From Dastarcus helophoroides (taxonomy: Eukaryota > Arthropoda > Insecta > Coleoptera > Bothrideridae): a stretch of 64,000 nucleotides of DNA. The translations under genes and the position numbers were made by a program. The notes beneath the pieces are model-generated. The model was not told the DNA's origin, did not search any database, and was given only the letters and a program-made list of their open reading frames with translations. How positions within the stretch are numbered: position 1 is the first letter of the stretch; each line of letters opens with the position of its first letter. The DNA lies in NCBI GenBank assembly GCA_028583605.1, contig CM053327.1, forward strand, positions 46,240,059 through 46,304,058, in the 5' to 3' direction. Shown piece after piece: positions 9,667 to 22,096 of the stretch.

Positions 9667-12600
9667 ATGATAAAACGATGTGATGCTTGCAGAGAAGTGT
9701 TTTCATTTTCTATCTTTGGTGGTGGAAGGAATAAAAAATACCACACTTTGGCGCTTTATTCGATCATAGCAATAATATTCGAAATATGCTATGCCAACCA
9801 GGTAGGCGCTAATTATTAATTATTTATTCAAAGATGATGTAGGTGCTATGTGCTTGGGTTAACATTAGAAAAAATTACAGTTAGATGCATTCACAGCGTA
9901 CACTATTATAGTGTGCTGCAACTTCTGCTGTTGCTTGAATTGTTTAAAAAAATTGAAACACAGAACTTTCTTGGTTTCAGGGGATAAGTTCTGTGTTTCA
10001 ATTTTTGAAGATAACCAAGGACCAGTCCGTTCCATCAAAAAATGTTTAAAAAAAGTTCACTACATTTTCAACATTTTAAAATGTATTAACCACATTCATC
10101 AAACGAAATTATAATTTTGGGAGACTATGACCATATTTTTTTTCTAGTTAAAATTTGACTGTATAGCCCCAAGTAAAATCAATTTTTGCAACTTTTGTTG
10201 AGTGTCCTGGTTGATAAATTTAATTATCAAATCAATAATTAGAAAATTAGTCTCGGAATATTATCACTGTGATGTTGCTAATGCTTAGGATTGATTTTAT
10301 ATTGAATTTCAAGAAAATGATTATGGCTCATATAAATCAAAATTCTCCAAACTTTCTGCAATCGTATTTTAATTACAGAAAAGTTTCGAGAATGTCGATT
10401 TCACATCGTACACTGTCATAGATAGCATGCTGCAATATTCTGCTGTTTAAAGAATTTCATTATATTTTGAATATTTTAAAATGTATTACCCAAATTCAAT
10501 GATTTCCTAAATGACAAAATTGAAACAAAACAATTTATTTTCTGGTGTAGTATAACAACGAAGGCTTTACAAGATATACTTCTTCTGGGATTGGACCGTG
10601 TCAAAGAATTACTAAAAGTGTTCAACAGTGAACAGTGAACAGTGAACACTTTTAGTAGTTCTTTGACACGGTCCAATCCCGGAAGAACTATATCCTGTAC
10701 TGACTCTGGCCGTGGAAGCCTTCGTTATCAACGAAGACTTCATATAACGGCCACCGGTTTAGGAAACAAATTTTGTTAATTTCTAATCCACATTTGAATG
10801 TTTTTATCTTTTGTCTGAAATGTTGACTTTAAATTAACAATTCAGATTTTTATTTATAAATCTTGAATTTAAACTCCAAAATCGCAGAAATGTTTGTACA
10901 AATTTCAAATTATTTTTTGAAATTTTGATTTTATAGCAAGAATTTTTACATATTTCATCGTTTTATTTTATGTACAAATAATTGTTATTTATTCTAGGAA
11001 TCTCGACTTTTTTCGAATTTCTTTTCGTTGATTTAAGATCAAGCAGAAGTTTTTAAATAGAATGGCTGTTTCTCGCTAATGCACAAATAAAAAAGAAACC
11101 CCTTCAGTTGGGACACAGAACACATGAAGCGTTTAGTGCAAAAGTGACCTAACCAAAATATTTAGATATGTCCTGATTTTCAGTTTATTTTACTCAGAAC
11201 ATTGATATCTGTAAGTGCAACCGTTGATAGTGCAATGCGAACTCATGTCCAATGCTTTTACTACTTAGCAGATGGCAGCACTATTTCATATTTGCTTTAT
11301 GTATTACAAACAGTGGCGGCCATTGTGGAACTGCAGCACCCCTAATTTCGCTTAAGAGTTTTTTCTCAATACTTCTGAACAGTTCATTTCACAATTTTTG
11401 TAGAAATTTCGACTTTTTTCGCAAATTTCGATTTTTTTCTCGAAACTTCGCCTTTTTTGCAATTTCGACTTTTTTTCTTGAAATTTCGACTTTTTCCTCG
11501 AAATTTCGACTTTTTTCTCGAAATTTCGGCTTTTTTCTTAAATTTCGACTTTTTTCTTAAAATTTCGACTTTTTTCTCGAAATTTTTCACCTCCTTCTCA
11601 AATTTCGATTTTTTCTCGAAATTTCGACCTTTTTCTCGAAATTTTGACCTTAATATCGAAATTTCGACATTTTCCTGGAAATTTCGACTTTAAACTCGAA
11701 ATTTCGACTTTTTTCTCAAATTTCGATTTTTTTCTTTGTTGAGAAAGAAGAGTGGTGGGACGCGACTGTCATCTGCCTAAAAACGAATGAATTTTTTAGT
11801 AGAAAATGATCAGTGACTTAAATGAAATTGTCTGGTTATTAAAGGTTTTCAGAAACTTAAAGAGGATTATGGTGGTGGCTGGCGTATAGGCATTGTGGAA
11901 CTGCAGCACCCTTAATTTCGTCTAAGAGTTTTTTTCCTCAAAATTTTCTGAACACTTTTCATTTCACAATTTTTTGTAGAGATTTTAAATATTTTTTGAC
12001 TTTTTTTTATAGAAATTTTAGGTTTCCTTCACGAAGTTACCACATTCAAAAACCTAATTTATTTTTAATGTTGATCAAAATCACATTTTTAAAAACCAAT
12101 CTTTGTAAAGTATTGAGGAAGAAGTCTACATTTCGAGCAGGAATTAAAATGTTAACAAAAAACTCAAATTTCTTTGAAAATGTCAACATTTTGAGAAAAT
12201 AATGACAATTTCAATAAAAAATCTAAATCCAACTTATCTCGCATTTTACTATTTCTCTAAAAAATAAGTTTATACGTTAGCTTCGAAATTTTACCTCAAA
12301 TCTCATTTTGTATAAAAATTTTGAGTGTTTTTCAGCTATTTCGATTTTTTTTAGCAAATTTTCATTTTTTCTTCAAACTTTCCATTTTTCTTAAATGTTT
12401 TATACAAAGAAATTTTCTCGAAATTTCCATTTTTACTAAAAGTGTTGTTCTTAAAATTTCTTCTAGAAATTTCAGCTTCTCCAGATTCTTCTTTATGTTC
12501 TTCTAGTTTGCTCTAAAAATGTAAAGGAAAGTTCGTCAGTAATATTTTCTTTTTCCACTATAATATTATCTTCATATGGCGCATTTTTTAAGCTGTACCT

Positions 12601-15600
12601 CTTTGATTGGTTGTGCTAGAGACCCTTGAAACTAGTTAAAAGCTTCATCTGAAACTCAATACCATTTCGCCTTTATAATCCTACGTATTCGGATACCAGT
12701 CCATCATAATAATCATTTGGTGGTCAAAATCTCAATGAAAATCCACAGTTCATCAGTAATTTTTTATTTTTCCATCATAATTTTGTCTTCAAATGGAACA
12801 TTTTTCTAAGCTGTACGTTACCAAATGCTATAAACTCCAGAAACTAATCAGAAACTTCAATTTACAATAAATCGCACATTGTTAAAATCTTACGTATTCA
12901 GGTACCATCAGCTCATCTTAATGATCATTTGATGGTCAAAGTTTTAATGAGAATCGAAAGTTCATCACTAATATTTTCTTTTTTCACCATAATTTTGCCT
13001 TCATATGGTACATTTCTTCCAGTTCTACCTATCGATTGGTTATGATAAAGATCCTAGAAACAAACCAGGAGCTTCATCTTAAAATTATCCACATAATTGT
13101 CATAATCGGATAAAGTAGATCCGTCCTAACGATAATTTTTACAACCAAATGATATTTGGTGGTCAACATTTTATTGAAAAAATAATATTTTTTTTCCACT
13201 ATAATATTGTCTTCAGATAGCACGTTTTTTAAACTGTATCTCTTTGATTGGTTATGTTAGAGACCCTTGAAACTAGTCAAAAGCTTCATTTGAAACTCAA
13301 TAGTATTTTGCCTTTATAATCTGACGTATTCAAGTACCAGTCTATCATAATAATCATTTGGTAATTAAAATTTCAATGAAAAACCAAAGTTCATCAGTAA
13401 TATTTTCGTTCTTCACTATAATTTTGTCTTCCTATGGTTCATTTTATAATGTACCTTCGATTGTATAATGCACAGACCAATAGGTTTGAACATTTATTAG
13501 ATTCGAGAAGTTTGGAAACCAAATGCCGGTTTCGATCTTGTTAGATCTCGTCAGTTTGGTATATCCAACTCGAATGCTAATAAATGTTCCGACAAGTAAG
13601 TACTAAAACATTCACAGGCATCAGGCGAGTGATTCATTAGTACTACCTAACCTATTGGTCTGTGCATCATAGAATCCTTGTCTTCTGGGAACTCTCCTAG
13701 AGAGCAACCGCTTCGCTAGGTGGCAGTGTTTCAACTGTTAGTAGTTCAGCTACATACGATTCACTACACACGCCGCCTGGAGGGCTGCATGAATTTTGTA
13801 GTCTAGGTTGCATTCTTCTTGCATACCTTCAATTAGTTATGTTAAAGATCCTAGAATCTAATCAGAAGTTTATCTGAAGTTAAATAGCATATTGCCCTAA
13901 TCTTACCTATGCGGATAAAGTCAATATATCTTTGGTGGTGCTTTGGTGGTCAAAATTTTTGTGAAAAACGAAATTTCATTTGTAATACTTTCTTTTTTCA
14001 TTTTAATATTGCCTTCACATGGTGCATTTTTTAAGCTGTAACGATTGCTTATCCTAGAGCCACTGGGGATGTAATTCATGGTCTTAGAAAGATTGCTCCA
14101 ACTTCGAACTTCCAAAGATTACTCGAACTTCAACCTTCCAAAGACAATCATGCTTCACATGAGATTAAAACAATCATGCTTCACATGTGATTAAAACTTC
14201 TGGGAAATCAGCACTAGAACAATGCATTCTTCTTGGAAGATACATGAGCTCAAGACAGCAAAGAGGTAGTTGATCATCTTAGAAAAATTCCTCGAACTTC
14301 AATCTTTCAAAGGTTGGCCTTTGCCTTCCTCAAGTCTTTACTTGGGAAAGATTAAGCAAAATGTTGAATGATTTCAAAGTTTGCAAAATCGAGAACTAAA
14401 AGAATAATGCTTCAGATGAGTTTCTCGTTTGCAAAATTAGCGACTAATCTCGAAAAGAGTCGGAATTTCGAGAAAAATCAGTTACGATTCGAAATACCAA
14501 AATTCACTTATGTTCTTAAAATTTTTATGTGTCATTTCAAACAGTTCGACATTTCAAAAAAAAATTCAATCGCTCTCTTTTATCAAAATTCTCTTTTATT
14601 AAAATCTGATTCTCAAAATTTGATATTATCTCAAAATTCTCCGATTTTGTTTTCAAAATTTCCCCTTCTTCCCAAAATTTGACTTTTTCCGAAAATTTCG
14701 ACTTTTTTAAATTTGACTTTTTTTAAATTCGACTTTTTTACATTCGATTGTTTCCAAATTCAACCTTTTTTAAATTCGAGTTTTTCTAAATTCGATTTTT
14801 TTTTTAATTCTTCTTTTTGCAAATTTTGACTTCTTTACCAAAATGTGCCTCGTTCTTGAAATTTGGTCATCTTTTGATATTGACATTTTGAGAATATTTA
14901 TCTGAAAATTTTGGAGAATATTTTTTGAACGTTTTGTATTTTCGTAAAAAGGCATTTTCTTTGGAAATTTAAATTTTTTAAATACAACTTTATGGAATTT
15001 CCAAGTTGTTTCTCAAAATTTTGACGTTGGACATCTTCATAGATCACAGAAGGCCAAAGTGGGGAAGGTTGTCCTCTTCTTGATTCAGGCAGTTAAGAAA
15101 ATACTCACTTGAAATGTCCGAAAACAGGAGGGATGGATTTTGAAGTCGAAGTTTCGAACAAAAAAACAGATCTTTTGAGAATATCGAAATTTCGGGGTGA
15201 AAATCGAAGGAAAGAATAAGTTTTTAGAAAAAGATCGAAATTTTACAAAAAAAAGTGTAAATTTTTGAAAAAAAGTTGAGATTTTGCAAAAAAGTTGAAT
15301 TTAAGTAAAAATTCAAAATTTTACAAAAAAAGTCAAAATTTGTCGAAAATTCGAAAAACGCCCTTTTGGAAAAAGTTGAAATGTCGGCGAAAAAGCCGAA
15401 ATTTCTCGACTGAAATTGGATTTTCTCAGACTCTATTTGGAAGATTTCGAATTTTTCGACTTTTTTCTGAAATTTCTAGTAAAAACATTGAAAAAAGTGT
15501 AGCGATGTTGGTTCGATTAGAACACAAAGACCACATTATATTTTAAACATTATATTAACTAGGAATAATAACAAAAATGGACTAACCACATTGAAAACCC

Positions 15601-18600
15601 GAACAAAACTCCCTAATTCATCGTTGAATTTTTCTTCTTCACTTTCCTAAAAATGGGGGTTCTGACGTCTTCTAGAAATAATGCTAATGGCTTTCGGGGT
15701 AAATATTTTTCTCAAAACTCTAATGATATTTGTAAGAAATATCGTAAAATCCCAATGACGGTAAGGTCATTAGGACGTATTGATAATACTGTTTACGCCG
15801 ATACATTATTTCTAGAAGGTACGCTACAAAAGATCAAAATTGAGCGAAAATTAAGCGAAAATCAACAGGAAAGGTGTAGTGTTTCACTAAGACAACGCGA
15901 CACCTCACACAAGTTTGGTCACGCGCCAAAAGCTTTTACAGCTTGAATGGGATACAATGCCACACCCACCATATTCTCCAGACCTGGCACCATCGGAATA
16001 TTATTTGTTCCGGTCACTCCAAAATTTTTTAAACGGTAAAACCTTCACCTCAAATGAGGAGGTCAAAAACCACCTCGATTAGTTTTTTGTCAGCAAAGAC
16101 CAAAAATTTTATGAGCGTGGAATTATGCTGGAAGATGGCAAAAGGTGTTGGACCAGAACGCCCAATATATAATTTAATAAAGTATTTGTTTATTATACGA
16201 AAACTATCTTTCATTTCCACAAAAAAAAAAACGAAATTACTTTCCGAACAACCCAATAGTTATTATTATCATTTTTCAGTGTGAACCTCAATATTCTGCC
16301 GCAAAGTTGGACAACAATACAGCATTATGGCAAACCATCTCCGACAGGGATTTGGAGATAGCGTTTTCGATCCCCCTGTGCTTGGATTCGGACGAAAAAA
16401 TCATAACGAGGATATGCATCAAAGGTCGATGGGTACCGAGCGAACCACCCCTATGCGAATACACCCAAGCCGTGAGCAAGATTTGTCCGGAACCTTTCAA
16501 AGAACAAAACGGTACTTGCGTAGTGTCTACCGAACCGAGAACTTGGCACGATGGGTGTTCGAATATAAAAAGCGATAGCTGCTGTCGAGCCGGCAACACC
16601 AGTAACTTTATATGGTTATACAAAAAGCAAACCATTAAGTACGACGGGTACAAGTACAGTACGTATTTTGGGAAAAAATACGGACTGAAGGGAAGAACTG
16701 TTGATGTCATCGTGAGCGATAGTGATGATATTTCTAAAAAATGTTTAATTTTCGACGTGGAACAAAAGAAAATTTATCCGGAGTACTGCCACAGTTTACA
16801 TACCCATATCTGCATCTTGGAATCGACCACCCAAATGTACATGTGTCCCAAGGATTGTATCCCTGCGGGTTTAGGTTTAAACAAGTGCTATTGCAAGAGG
16901 TATTATCATCCGGTTCACTTGGCCAAAGTTCGTACTTATTTCGACAAAATCACATTACAAAAGTTTGCAAACGAGGAGGATTGTCTCGTCGAAGATGGGT
17001 TCCATTACGATCGCAGACACTTCGGGTTGAGTTTCAGTTTTAAAAGGAGTCAACGAACGTATTTGGTTAGCAAAGATTACATGGGACCTGGCGATAGAGG
17101 CGTCTCATGTTACATAGAACAAAGGAAACCGTTGGAACTTCCAGAGGCCAAAATGGTTTTAGGTTTTGATAAACATTCGAGAAATCTTACACTTACTCTG
17201 TTTAATCCTCGAGGGGTAGTTAAATCCGGATCGAGCTATGGGATATTTTGTTTTACGGATGCTTCTATAAAGTCTTTAACGATGAGAGTGATAACGAAGT
17301 TTCTATTTGAGCACGAGAGTAATATACCGGAGGAACATTACGTTGTTTACAATGTTCAAGTTTTGCAAAATAAGGGGCAGTATTGGTGCGATGGGTTTTA
17401 TATAAATTTCACATTGTTTCATTCGAATAAAGTCGTAGCCTATCGTCACCGTGAGGAAACTCGCGAATACGCTCTATCATTGATAATACGAAATTTCTGT
17501 CAACATTTACAATGTTTTAGTAAATTCGACGTCGGGTATAGAAGATTCTATGAGACAACTATGGGACAGCTGGCTCATGCTTTACATGGAGATTTGAGAA
17601 TTATGGAATTTTTAAACATAAATTTTCAATCCGATCGTGGAATAATTTTATTTCATTTGACTACACTCGATAATAAATATAGGGATAAATCGGTAGAATA
17701 CGATCATCTGCTTCGATCTCTACTAAGAATTCTACCGTCGCAGTATATGGCGCTTAATTACTTACGAAGTGCGGAATATTGCTTGCCGGATATAGAGCAC
17801 TTTAGAAATTTTATGCTTAGTTGGAAAAAAACCAAAATGTATGAAAGTTCTGTACCTGAGAACGTTTGCCTTAATTCGAAACAAGAACCAGTCGTTCGCG
17901 TTTGTAAAGGGAATTTTTTCTACGGTGCACAATGGTCAGACTCGAATAGTAACTGCTCCATCCATGAAAATGAGCTGGGTATGACAAACACCCTAAACGC
18001 ACTTTCCCTTCAAGATACCACAACATGGAATCATTTGATCGAAGTATTACATATTTTGACCCACAACAGTAGTTCTTTGAACATATTAGATTTATATTAT
18101 ATATCGAATATAATCGAAAATATTCGACTTAACAACGCAGAAATCAAATTTTTAAAAATTCTAACCGCAATAATCGATAAAATAAATCACTTGGATAGAG
18201 GGTTTCTCGAGAGAGCTCAACATTTGTTGAATATCACTGATAAATATTTAAAAAGTTACGAAATGTTGGGCGAAAATACCGACCAAGAAAACAGTCCAGT
18301 ACATTTTTTTCGAAAGTCCGTCACAGTTTACATATTCGGCTTACCTCAAAGGTGCTCAAGTTTCTACTTCGACGGACGAAACGAATCCGATCTCACCGAC
18401 GTAAAGCTACACTTTACACAAAACAGCCTTACAAAAAACAACGCTTTGATGGCCGTCCACATTGAAGAAAAATTTGCAAAAAAAGTGCAACGTGCCTACG
18501 CCAGCTTCGTTGTAACTCTGTTCGAGAACGATAAATTGTTCCCTGACGCTGATTACGAAGCGATTAGCAAAGTATTGAGTATTACGATTTCGAAAGCCGA

Positions 18601-19708
18601 TTTGGTTTTTGAAACGCCCATCAGCATCGTGTTCAAAGCTAATGTGAAAGAAACGGTCTACTGCGGTTTTTGGCAAATGGGACAAATGAGCGAAATTCAG
18701 AGGGGTCACTGGTCGACTATGGGTAGTAAATACTTGGGACCTTACCAAGATTCTATGGAGCACCACGTTTGTTCTTTCACGCATTTGAGTCATTTCGCGC
18801 TTATCGTTAAAAAACTCAATCGCACCGAAGGTGATTTGGAATCGTATGAGCAAGATTTTTTATTTGCTTTCCATATTTTGACCATCATTGGGGGAGTTTT
18901 GTCGGCCGTTGGTATAATAGGGATTTTTCTAACTGCGATCGTGTATAAAACGTGGAGGGAGAAACCGGGGACCAAAATTTTAATTAGTATAGCGGCGGCG
19001 ATCACTTTGGAAGGAATTGGAAATTTTTGTTTGAAATTCCAAGTTTCTCCGATCAGTTGTATGGCGGTTAACATAGTGATGCATTATATTGTGTTGACGA
19101 AGATTTTGTGGATGCTCATCTACAGTATTTTGCAATATTATAGATTCGTTGTTGTACTCGGTGTGACTCCTCATAGAATTGTCAAGCACTGTCTAATAAG
19201 TGGTTGGAGTAGCGGTGTTTTATGGGTACTAATTTGGCTTATTTTCGCACCTTCGGATTATTACGGTTTCGATAGAAGCTTTTGTTTCATACATGGTAAT
19301 GCTCTTTATTTTGGCTTAGTTTTACCCAGTGTTTTGGTTATTTTAGCAAATCTGTCAATATTTATGATTATTATATTTAAAGTATCACTTTCTAATCTAA
19401 AATCCGAATCATCTCCAAGCCTAAATATATCCAAGCTGTATCTCGCTATTCTATTATTCTTCGTTATGGGAATGCCTTTATGTTTTGAAATATTAGGTAT
19501 TTTCGTCAATAACGAAACGTCATCAATTATTTTTCTCGTTTTGTTTGCATTAACTGGAAATATTCAAGGATTTGTATTGTTTTTATTTTATGTGTTAATG
19601 AACGAGGAAACGCGCACGAGGTGGATTAAAATTTTTTCCAATTTAAGAACAAATATTATGCTTGATTATAGTGCGGGTTCAAGTAGACGCAGCTCTCGAA
19701 AATTGTAA
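9667..19708 (+). CDS. Adhesion G protein-coupled receptor (GAIN/GPS plus 7TM), two coding exons
   Basis: Exon 1 (9667-9801) encodes 45 residues ending in a hydrophobic signal segment (LALYSIIAIIFEICYANQ) at a GTAGGC donor, phase 0. Exon 2 (16280-19708) follows TCATTTTTCAG and starts CEPQYSAAKLDNN; its first in-frame ATG is far inside the ectodomain, so an upstream exon is needed. The product is about 1187 aa: a Cys-rich N-terminal region (about residues 46-260, possibly C-type-lectin-like), a long extracellular stretch, a GPS motif (YCGFW at 839-843, then VCSFTHLSHFAL with the predicted self-cleavage site L881/S882), and seven hydrophobic helices (about 905-1150). The tail ends in SSRRSSRKL. 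This architecture fits insect group adhesion GPCRs; the exact orthologue is not recognised. AATAAA lies at 19718, ten bases after the stop. More exons in the 6.5 kb intron cannot be excluded. Confidence 0.85.
9953..10042. mobile_element. Minimal foldback element, family A, with target duplication
   Basis: This 90-bp copy keeps the left end TTGAAACACAGAACTT, a short hairpin core and the full tail ending CAGTCCGTTCCATCAAAAAA, but lacks the central CTCTAACGCG palindrome. It is flanked by TGTTTAAAAAAA (9941-9952 and 10043-10054). It sits inside a locally duplicated segment (compare 9895-10100 with 10395-10510). Confidence 0.75.
10568..10729. mobile_element. Foldback element, family B, with 11-bp target duplication
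   Basis: This 162-bp copy starts TACAAGATATACTTCTTC and ends GAAGCCTTCGTTATC. Its arms are GGATTGGACCGTGTCAAAGA plus TTACTAAAAGTG and the inverted partner around a small AACAGTG repeat loop. Flanking repeats are AACGAAGGCTT (10557-10567) and AACGAAGACTT (10730-10740), one mismatch. It is in the large intron of the adhesion GPCR gene. Confidence 0.75.
11270..12510. repeat. Pyrimidine-rich degenerate array and local duplication in the aGPCR intron
   Basis: Bases 11390-11740 consist of variants of TTTTTCTCGAAATTTCGAC with an approximate 18-20 bp period; 12000-12500 is a more diverged version. The segment CATTGTGGAACTGCAGCACC occurs at about 11320 and again at about 11891, marking a ~570-bp duplication. 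Open frames on either strand encode repetitive F/S/R or K/E strings and are not genes. Confidence 0.65.
12530..14060. repeat. Tandem array of ~215-bp units, interrupted by a 353-bp element
   Basis: Five diverged units start near TTCATCAGTAATATTTTCTT (about 12533, 12750, 12960, 13180, 13390), each with a TCATATGG or similar block, an AAGCTGTACCT block and a TCATAATAATCATTTGG-type end. A further unit continues after the insertion at 13471-13823. No coding signal. The following 14060-14480 has only short degenerate repeats. Confidence 0.65.
13471..13823. mobile_element. Short interspersed element (family D) with ~18-bp target duplication
   Basis: The element runs from CACAGACCAATAGGTTTG to GGTTGCATTCTTCTTGCA. 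It is flanked by TACCTTCGATTGTATAATG (13452-13470) and TACCTTCAATTAGTTATG (13824-13841), a long imperfect duplication. A reverse-orientation copy occurs at about 32218-32535. No open frame or poly-A tail is seen. Long target duplications are typical of target-primed (LINE-dependent) insertion, but the family is not recognised. Confidence 0.6.
14480..15540. repeat. Degenerate AAATTTCGA-type array
   Basis: The first half (14480-14960) is pyrimidine-rich on this strand (TTTTTAAATTCGACTTTTTT variants) and the second (15120-15520) is purine-rich (AAAAAAGTTGAAATTTTGC variants), so the two halves are roughly inverted about a unique 100-bp centre near 15050. No supported coding sequence. The next 330 bp (15540-15870) contain no feature I can identify. 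Confidence 0.6.
15870..16258 (+). pseudogene. Mariner transposase C-terminal relic and 3' inverted end
   Basis: Reading frames retain VVFH, a stop, then DNATPHTSLVTRQKLLQLEW (second catalytic Asp region), HPPYSPDLAPSEYYLFRSLQ (third catalytic Asp), then a premature stop before FFVSKDQKFYERGIM. These are hallmarks of mariner-family DD34D transposases. The element ends with CTTTCCGAACAACCCAATA, a typical mariner inverted terminus. The 5' part is missing. The end lies about 20 bp before the aGPCR exon 2 acceptor. Confidence 0.8.
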
Positions 19709-19762
19709 TTAATCTTTAATAAAAAAATGCTAAAAAATTGTCTTGTGTTTTAATTGGTGCAA

Positions 19763-20010
19763 CATGAAATAAACTGCTTTTGAACGAAATCTCTTGGCTA
19801 AATATAGTCTTCCTCCGAATTGGAACGTGTCATGCAACTACTGAAGATGCTCGTTCCAGAGACTAGTTCGTTCAATGGACAATGAACACTTTCAGTTACA
19901 ATTCAATCCCCTCTTTGACTGTAGAAGTCTTCATTATCAATAGCTTAAGAGACAAAATGCTTTCTTCATTTGCTTCCACTTCGTAACAGTTTCGAAACCC
20001 AAAATCTCAA
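19763..20010. repeat. Direct repeat left of the 8.1 kb composite
   Basis: The segment beginning GAAATAAACTGCTTTTGAAC and including CCGAATTGGAACGTGTCATG and CTTCATTATCAATAGCTTAA recurs almost unchanged at 28229-28460. Its ATTGGAACGTGTCATGCAAC block looks like a diverged family B foldback arm. Directly after the right-hand copy a 37-bp unit (AAAATCTCAAGAACTTAATG core) is repeated about three times (28456-28566). Confidence 0.65.
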
Positions 20011-20213
20011 GAAATTATTATCAGTGGCGGCTGGTGTTAAAGAGCGCAAGAGCGCTCCCTCCTCATGAAATGAGCTATCTATTCTTTTCTACTTAATGTA
20101 AAAGTCTTGGATTTATTACATTTTTAAATACAAAATAATATACTAATTAACTAATAATACTTGTGAATGACTTGGAATAAAGTACCCAAACTTTTACTCC
20201 ATTATATTATATA

Positions 20214-22094
20214 CAGTAAAAGCTCCTTATTCGCGCTTCCTTTATTCGCGTTTTCACTATTCGCGGATTAAAAAAATGCGACCCAATTCCTATATTCGCG
20301 GCTAAAAATTTCTTTATTCGCGGATCTAATAAGTACATACATAATAATAAAAGGATTCCAATAGGTATCCAACCCAATATCCTTTGTAAATGGCGTCAAA
20401 TGGACTAATAAAAAAAGTAAAATAGATCTTATTACACTTTTGCCTAAAGTATGTTGTTAAATGATAGCGTTGTCATTATGGATCGAAGACTGCAACCAAA
20501 AAAGGGTGCCCCTAAGTGGTCCAATGGTCCGGGAGAAGGCAAAGCGTCTTTACGCTCATTTTAAAGAAAGAACCTGAAGGTAGTTGTGGTGGTGAATGTA
20601 CAGATGGAAGTTTTCAAGCATTGGAAGGTTGGTTCAATAAATTTAAGGTGAGACAATCATTGCATAACATTAAAATCGTTGGAGAAGCAGGATTTGTAGA
20701 CACTGCTACAGCAGAACGATATCCAAAAGAATTTGCAAACCTAGCAGCTGATGGAAGATACAAATCTGAGCAAATATTTAATGCAAAAGAAACTGCACTG
20801 TTTTGGAAGGGAATGCCAAACAAAACATTCATTTTTAAAAGCGAAAAGTCTGCTCCTAGATTTAAATCTAGGAGCAAACTTCTCCTATCTATCCTTTGCT
20901 GCCTAAAGGCAGCAAAGGATAGAGTTACACTGCTGCTATGTTCTAATGCATCTGGAGATTGTGTTATTAAGCCACTGATGCTTTACAGAGCGTTTAATCC
21001 TCGGACTTTAAAAAATCAAAACAAGGACAACCTGCCAGTGTTTTGGTCGCGTGGATTACAAACGCTATTTTTTGTGACTGGTTCCGGAACTGTTTTGTTT
21101 CTGAAGTGGAAACTTATTTAAAAAAAAACAGAATTCAGACTTAAGGCACTTCTAATTTTGGACAATGCACCAGGTCATCCTCGCGAACTTGAAACTTTGC
21201 CTCCAAATATAAAAGTGACACGTTTACCTCCCAACACGACGGCTTTGCTTCAATCTATGGACCAAGGAATAATCCAGGCCTTTAAGCTCTATTACATTAA
21301 ACGAACCTTCAAAATTATACTGGATAATATGGAATGTAATCCTGATATGAATGTTATGGAATGCTGAAAAAAATTTGACATAGCAAAATGCATCGTAAAC
21401 ATAAAAGAATCATTGAAAGAACTGAAGCCACACACATTGAAGTCTTGCTGGAAAAAACTGTGGCCTGCTCTGACTACGAAAAATGACGAAAAATCTGTGC
21501 AAGTTCAAACTTGGACTGCAAACATAGCCGAATCGCTAATGGAATAGGACGAGATGGGTTCGAACAGATAGAATCAAGTGACATTCAGGAATTGCTTGAA
21601 TCGCAAGATGAATATTTGACTAAAACCGACTTGGAGGAAATGTTAAATTCACAGCCCATTGAAGAAGAGGTTTCAACAAGCGGTGGAAACGTGATATTTA
21701 ATTTAAAAAATCTTAATGAAGGTTTAAGAATGGCAAATAAGCTTTGCGGTTTCTTTATGAACATTGATCCGTCTATGGAACGAAGTCTTATTTTTAAGAG
21801 GCAAATTGCTAGTGCGACTGCTGCGTATCAGTCTGAATTGAAGGAGCTTTTAAAAACTGCCAAGCAAGAGAAAATTACAAAATTTTTCAAACTATTGCCT
21901 AAGTCTTAGGATAATTAATCAAAATGTTCAAAAACTTCAATTAAATTGATTTTTTTATATATTTGTTTTTTTTATTTTGTCACCCAGGAACGTATCCCCT
22001 ATAATCCCATATTAATTACCATTCCGTATTCACAGTTTCTGTATTCGGGGCATATTTATGGAACTTATACCCCGCGAATAAAGAGCTTTTACTG
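20214..22094 (+). mobile_element. Pogo/Tigger DNA transposon, inactive
   Basis: The 1881-bp element begins CAGTAAAAGCTCCTTATTCG and ends CGCGAATAAAGAGCTTTTAC plus TG, inverted repeats of over 20 bp with sub-terminal ATTCGCG copies. TA flanks both ends. The homologous duplicate at about 23905-23925 reads ATTATATACTATG with no insert, giving the exact empty site and confirming the TA duplication. It carries the broken transposase gene described separately. Confidence 0.9.
20470..21909 (+). pseudogene. Tigger/pogo-type DDE transposase pseudogene
   Basis: The product belongs to the jerky/Tigger group of pogo transposases. The CENP-B-like DNA-binding half is mostly lost; fragments such as WIEDCNQKRVPLSGP are followed by a frameshift near 20575. 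The second frame contains AERYPKEFANL, IFNAKETALFWK and later LILDNAPGHP, TRLPPNTTALLQSMDQGII and the C-terminal region through 21909. The first catalytic Asp (normally in the N-x-DETGLFW motif) reads Lys in NAKET. There is another frameshift near 21050, a stop at 21365-21367, and later breaks. It is clearly non-functional. Confidence 0.85.
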
Positions 22095-22096
22095 TA

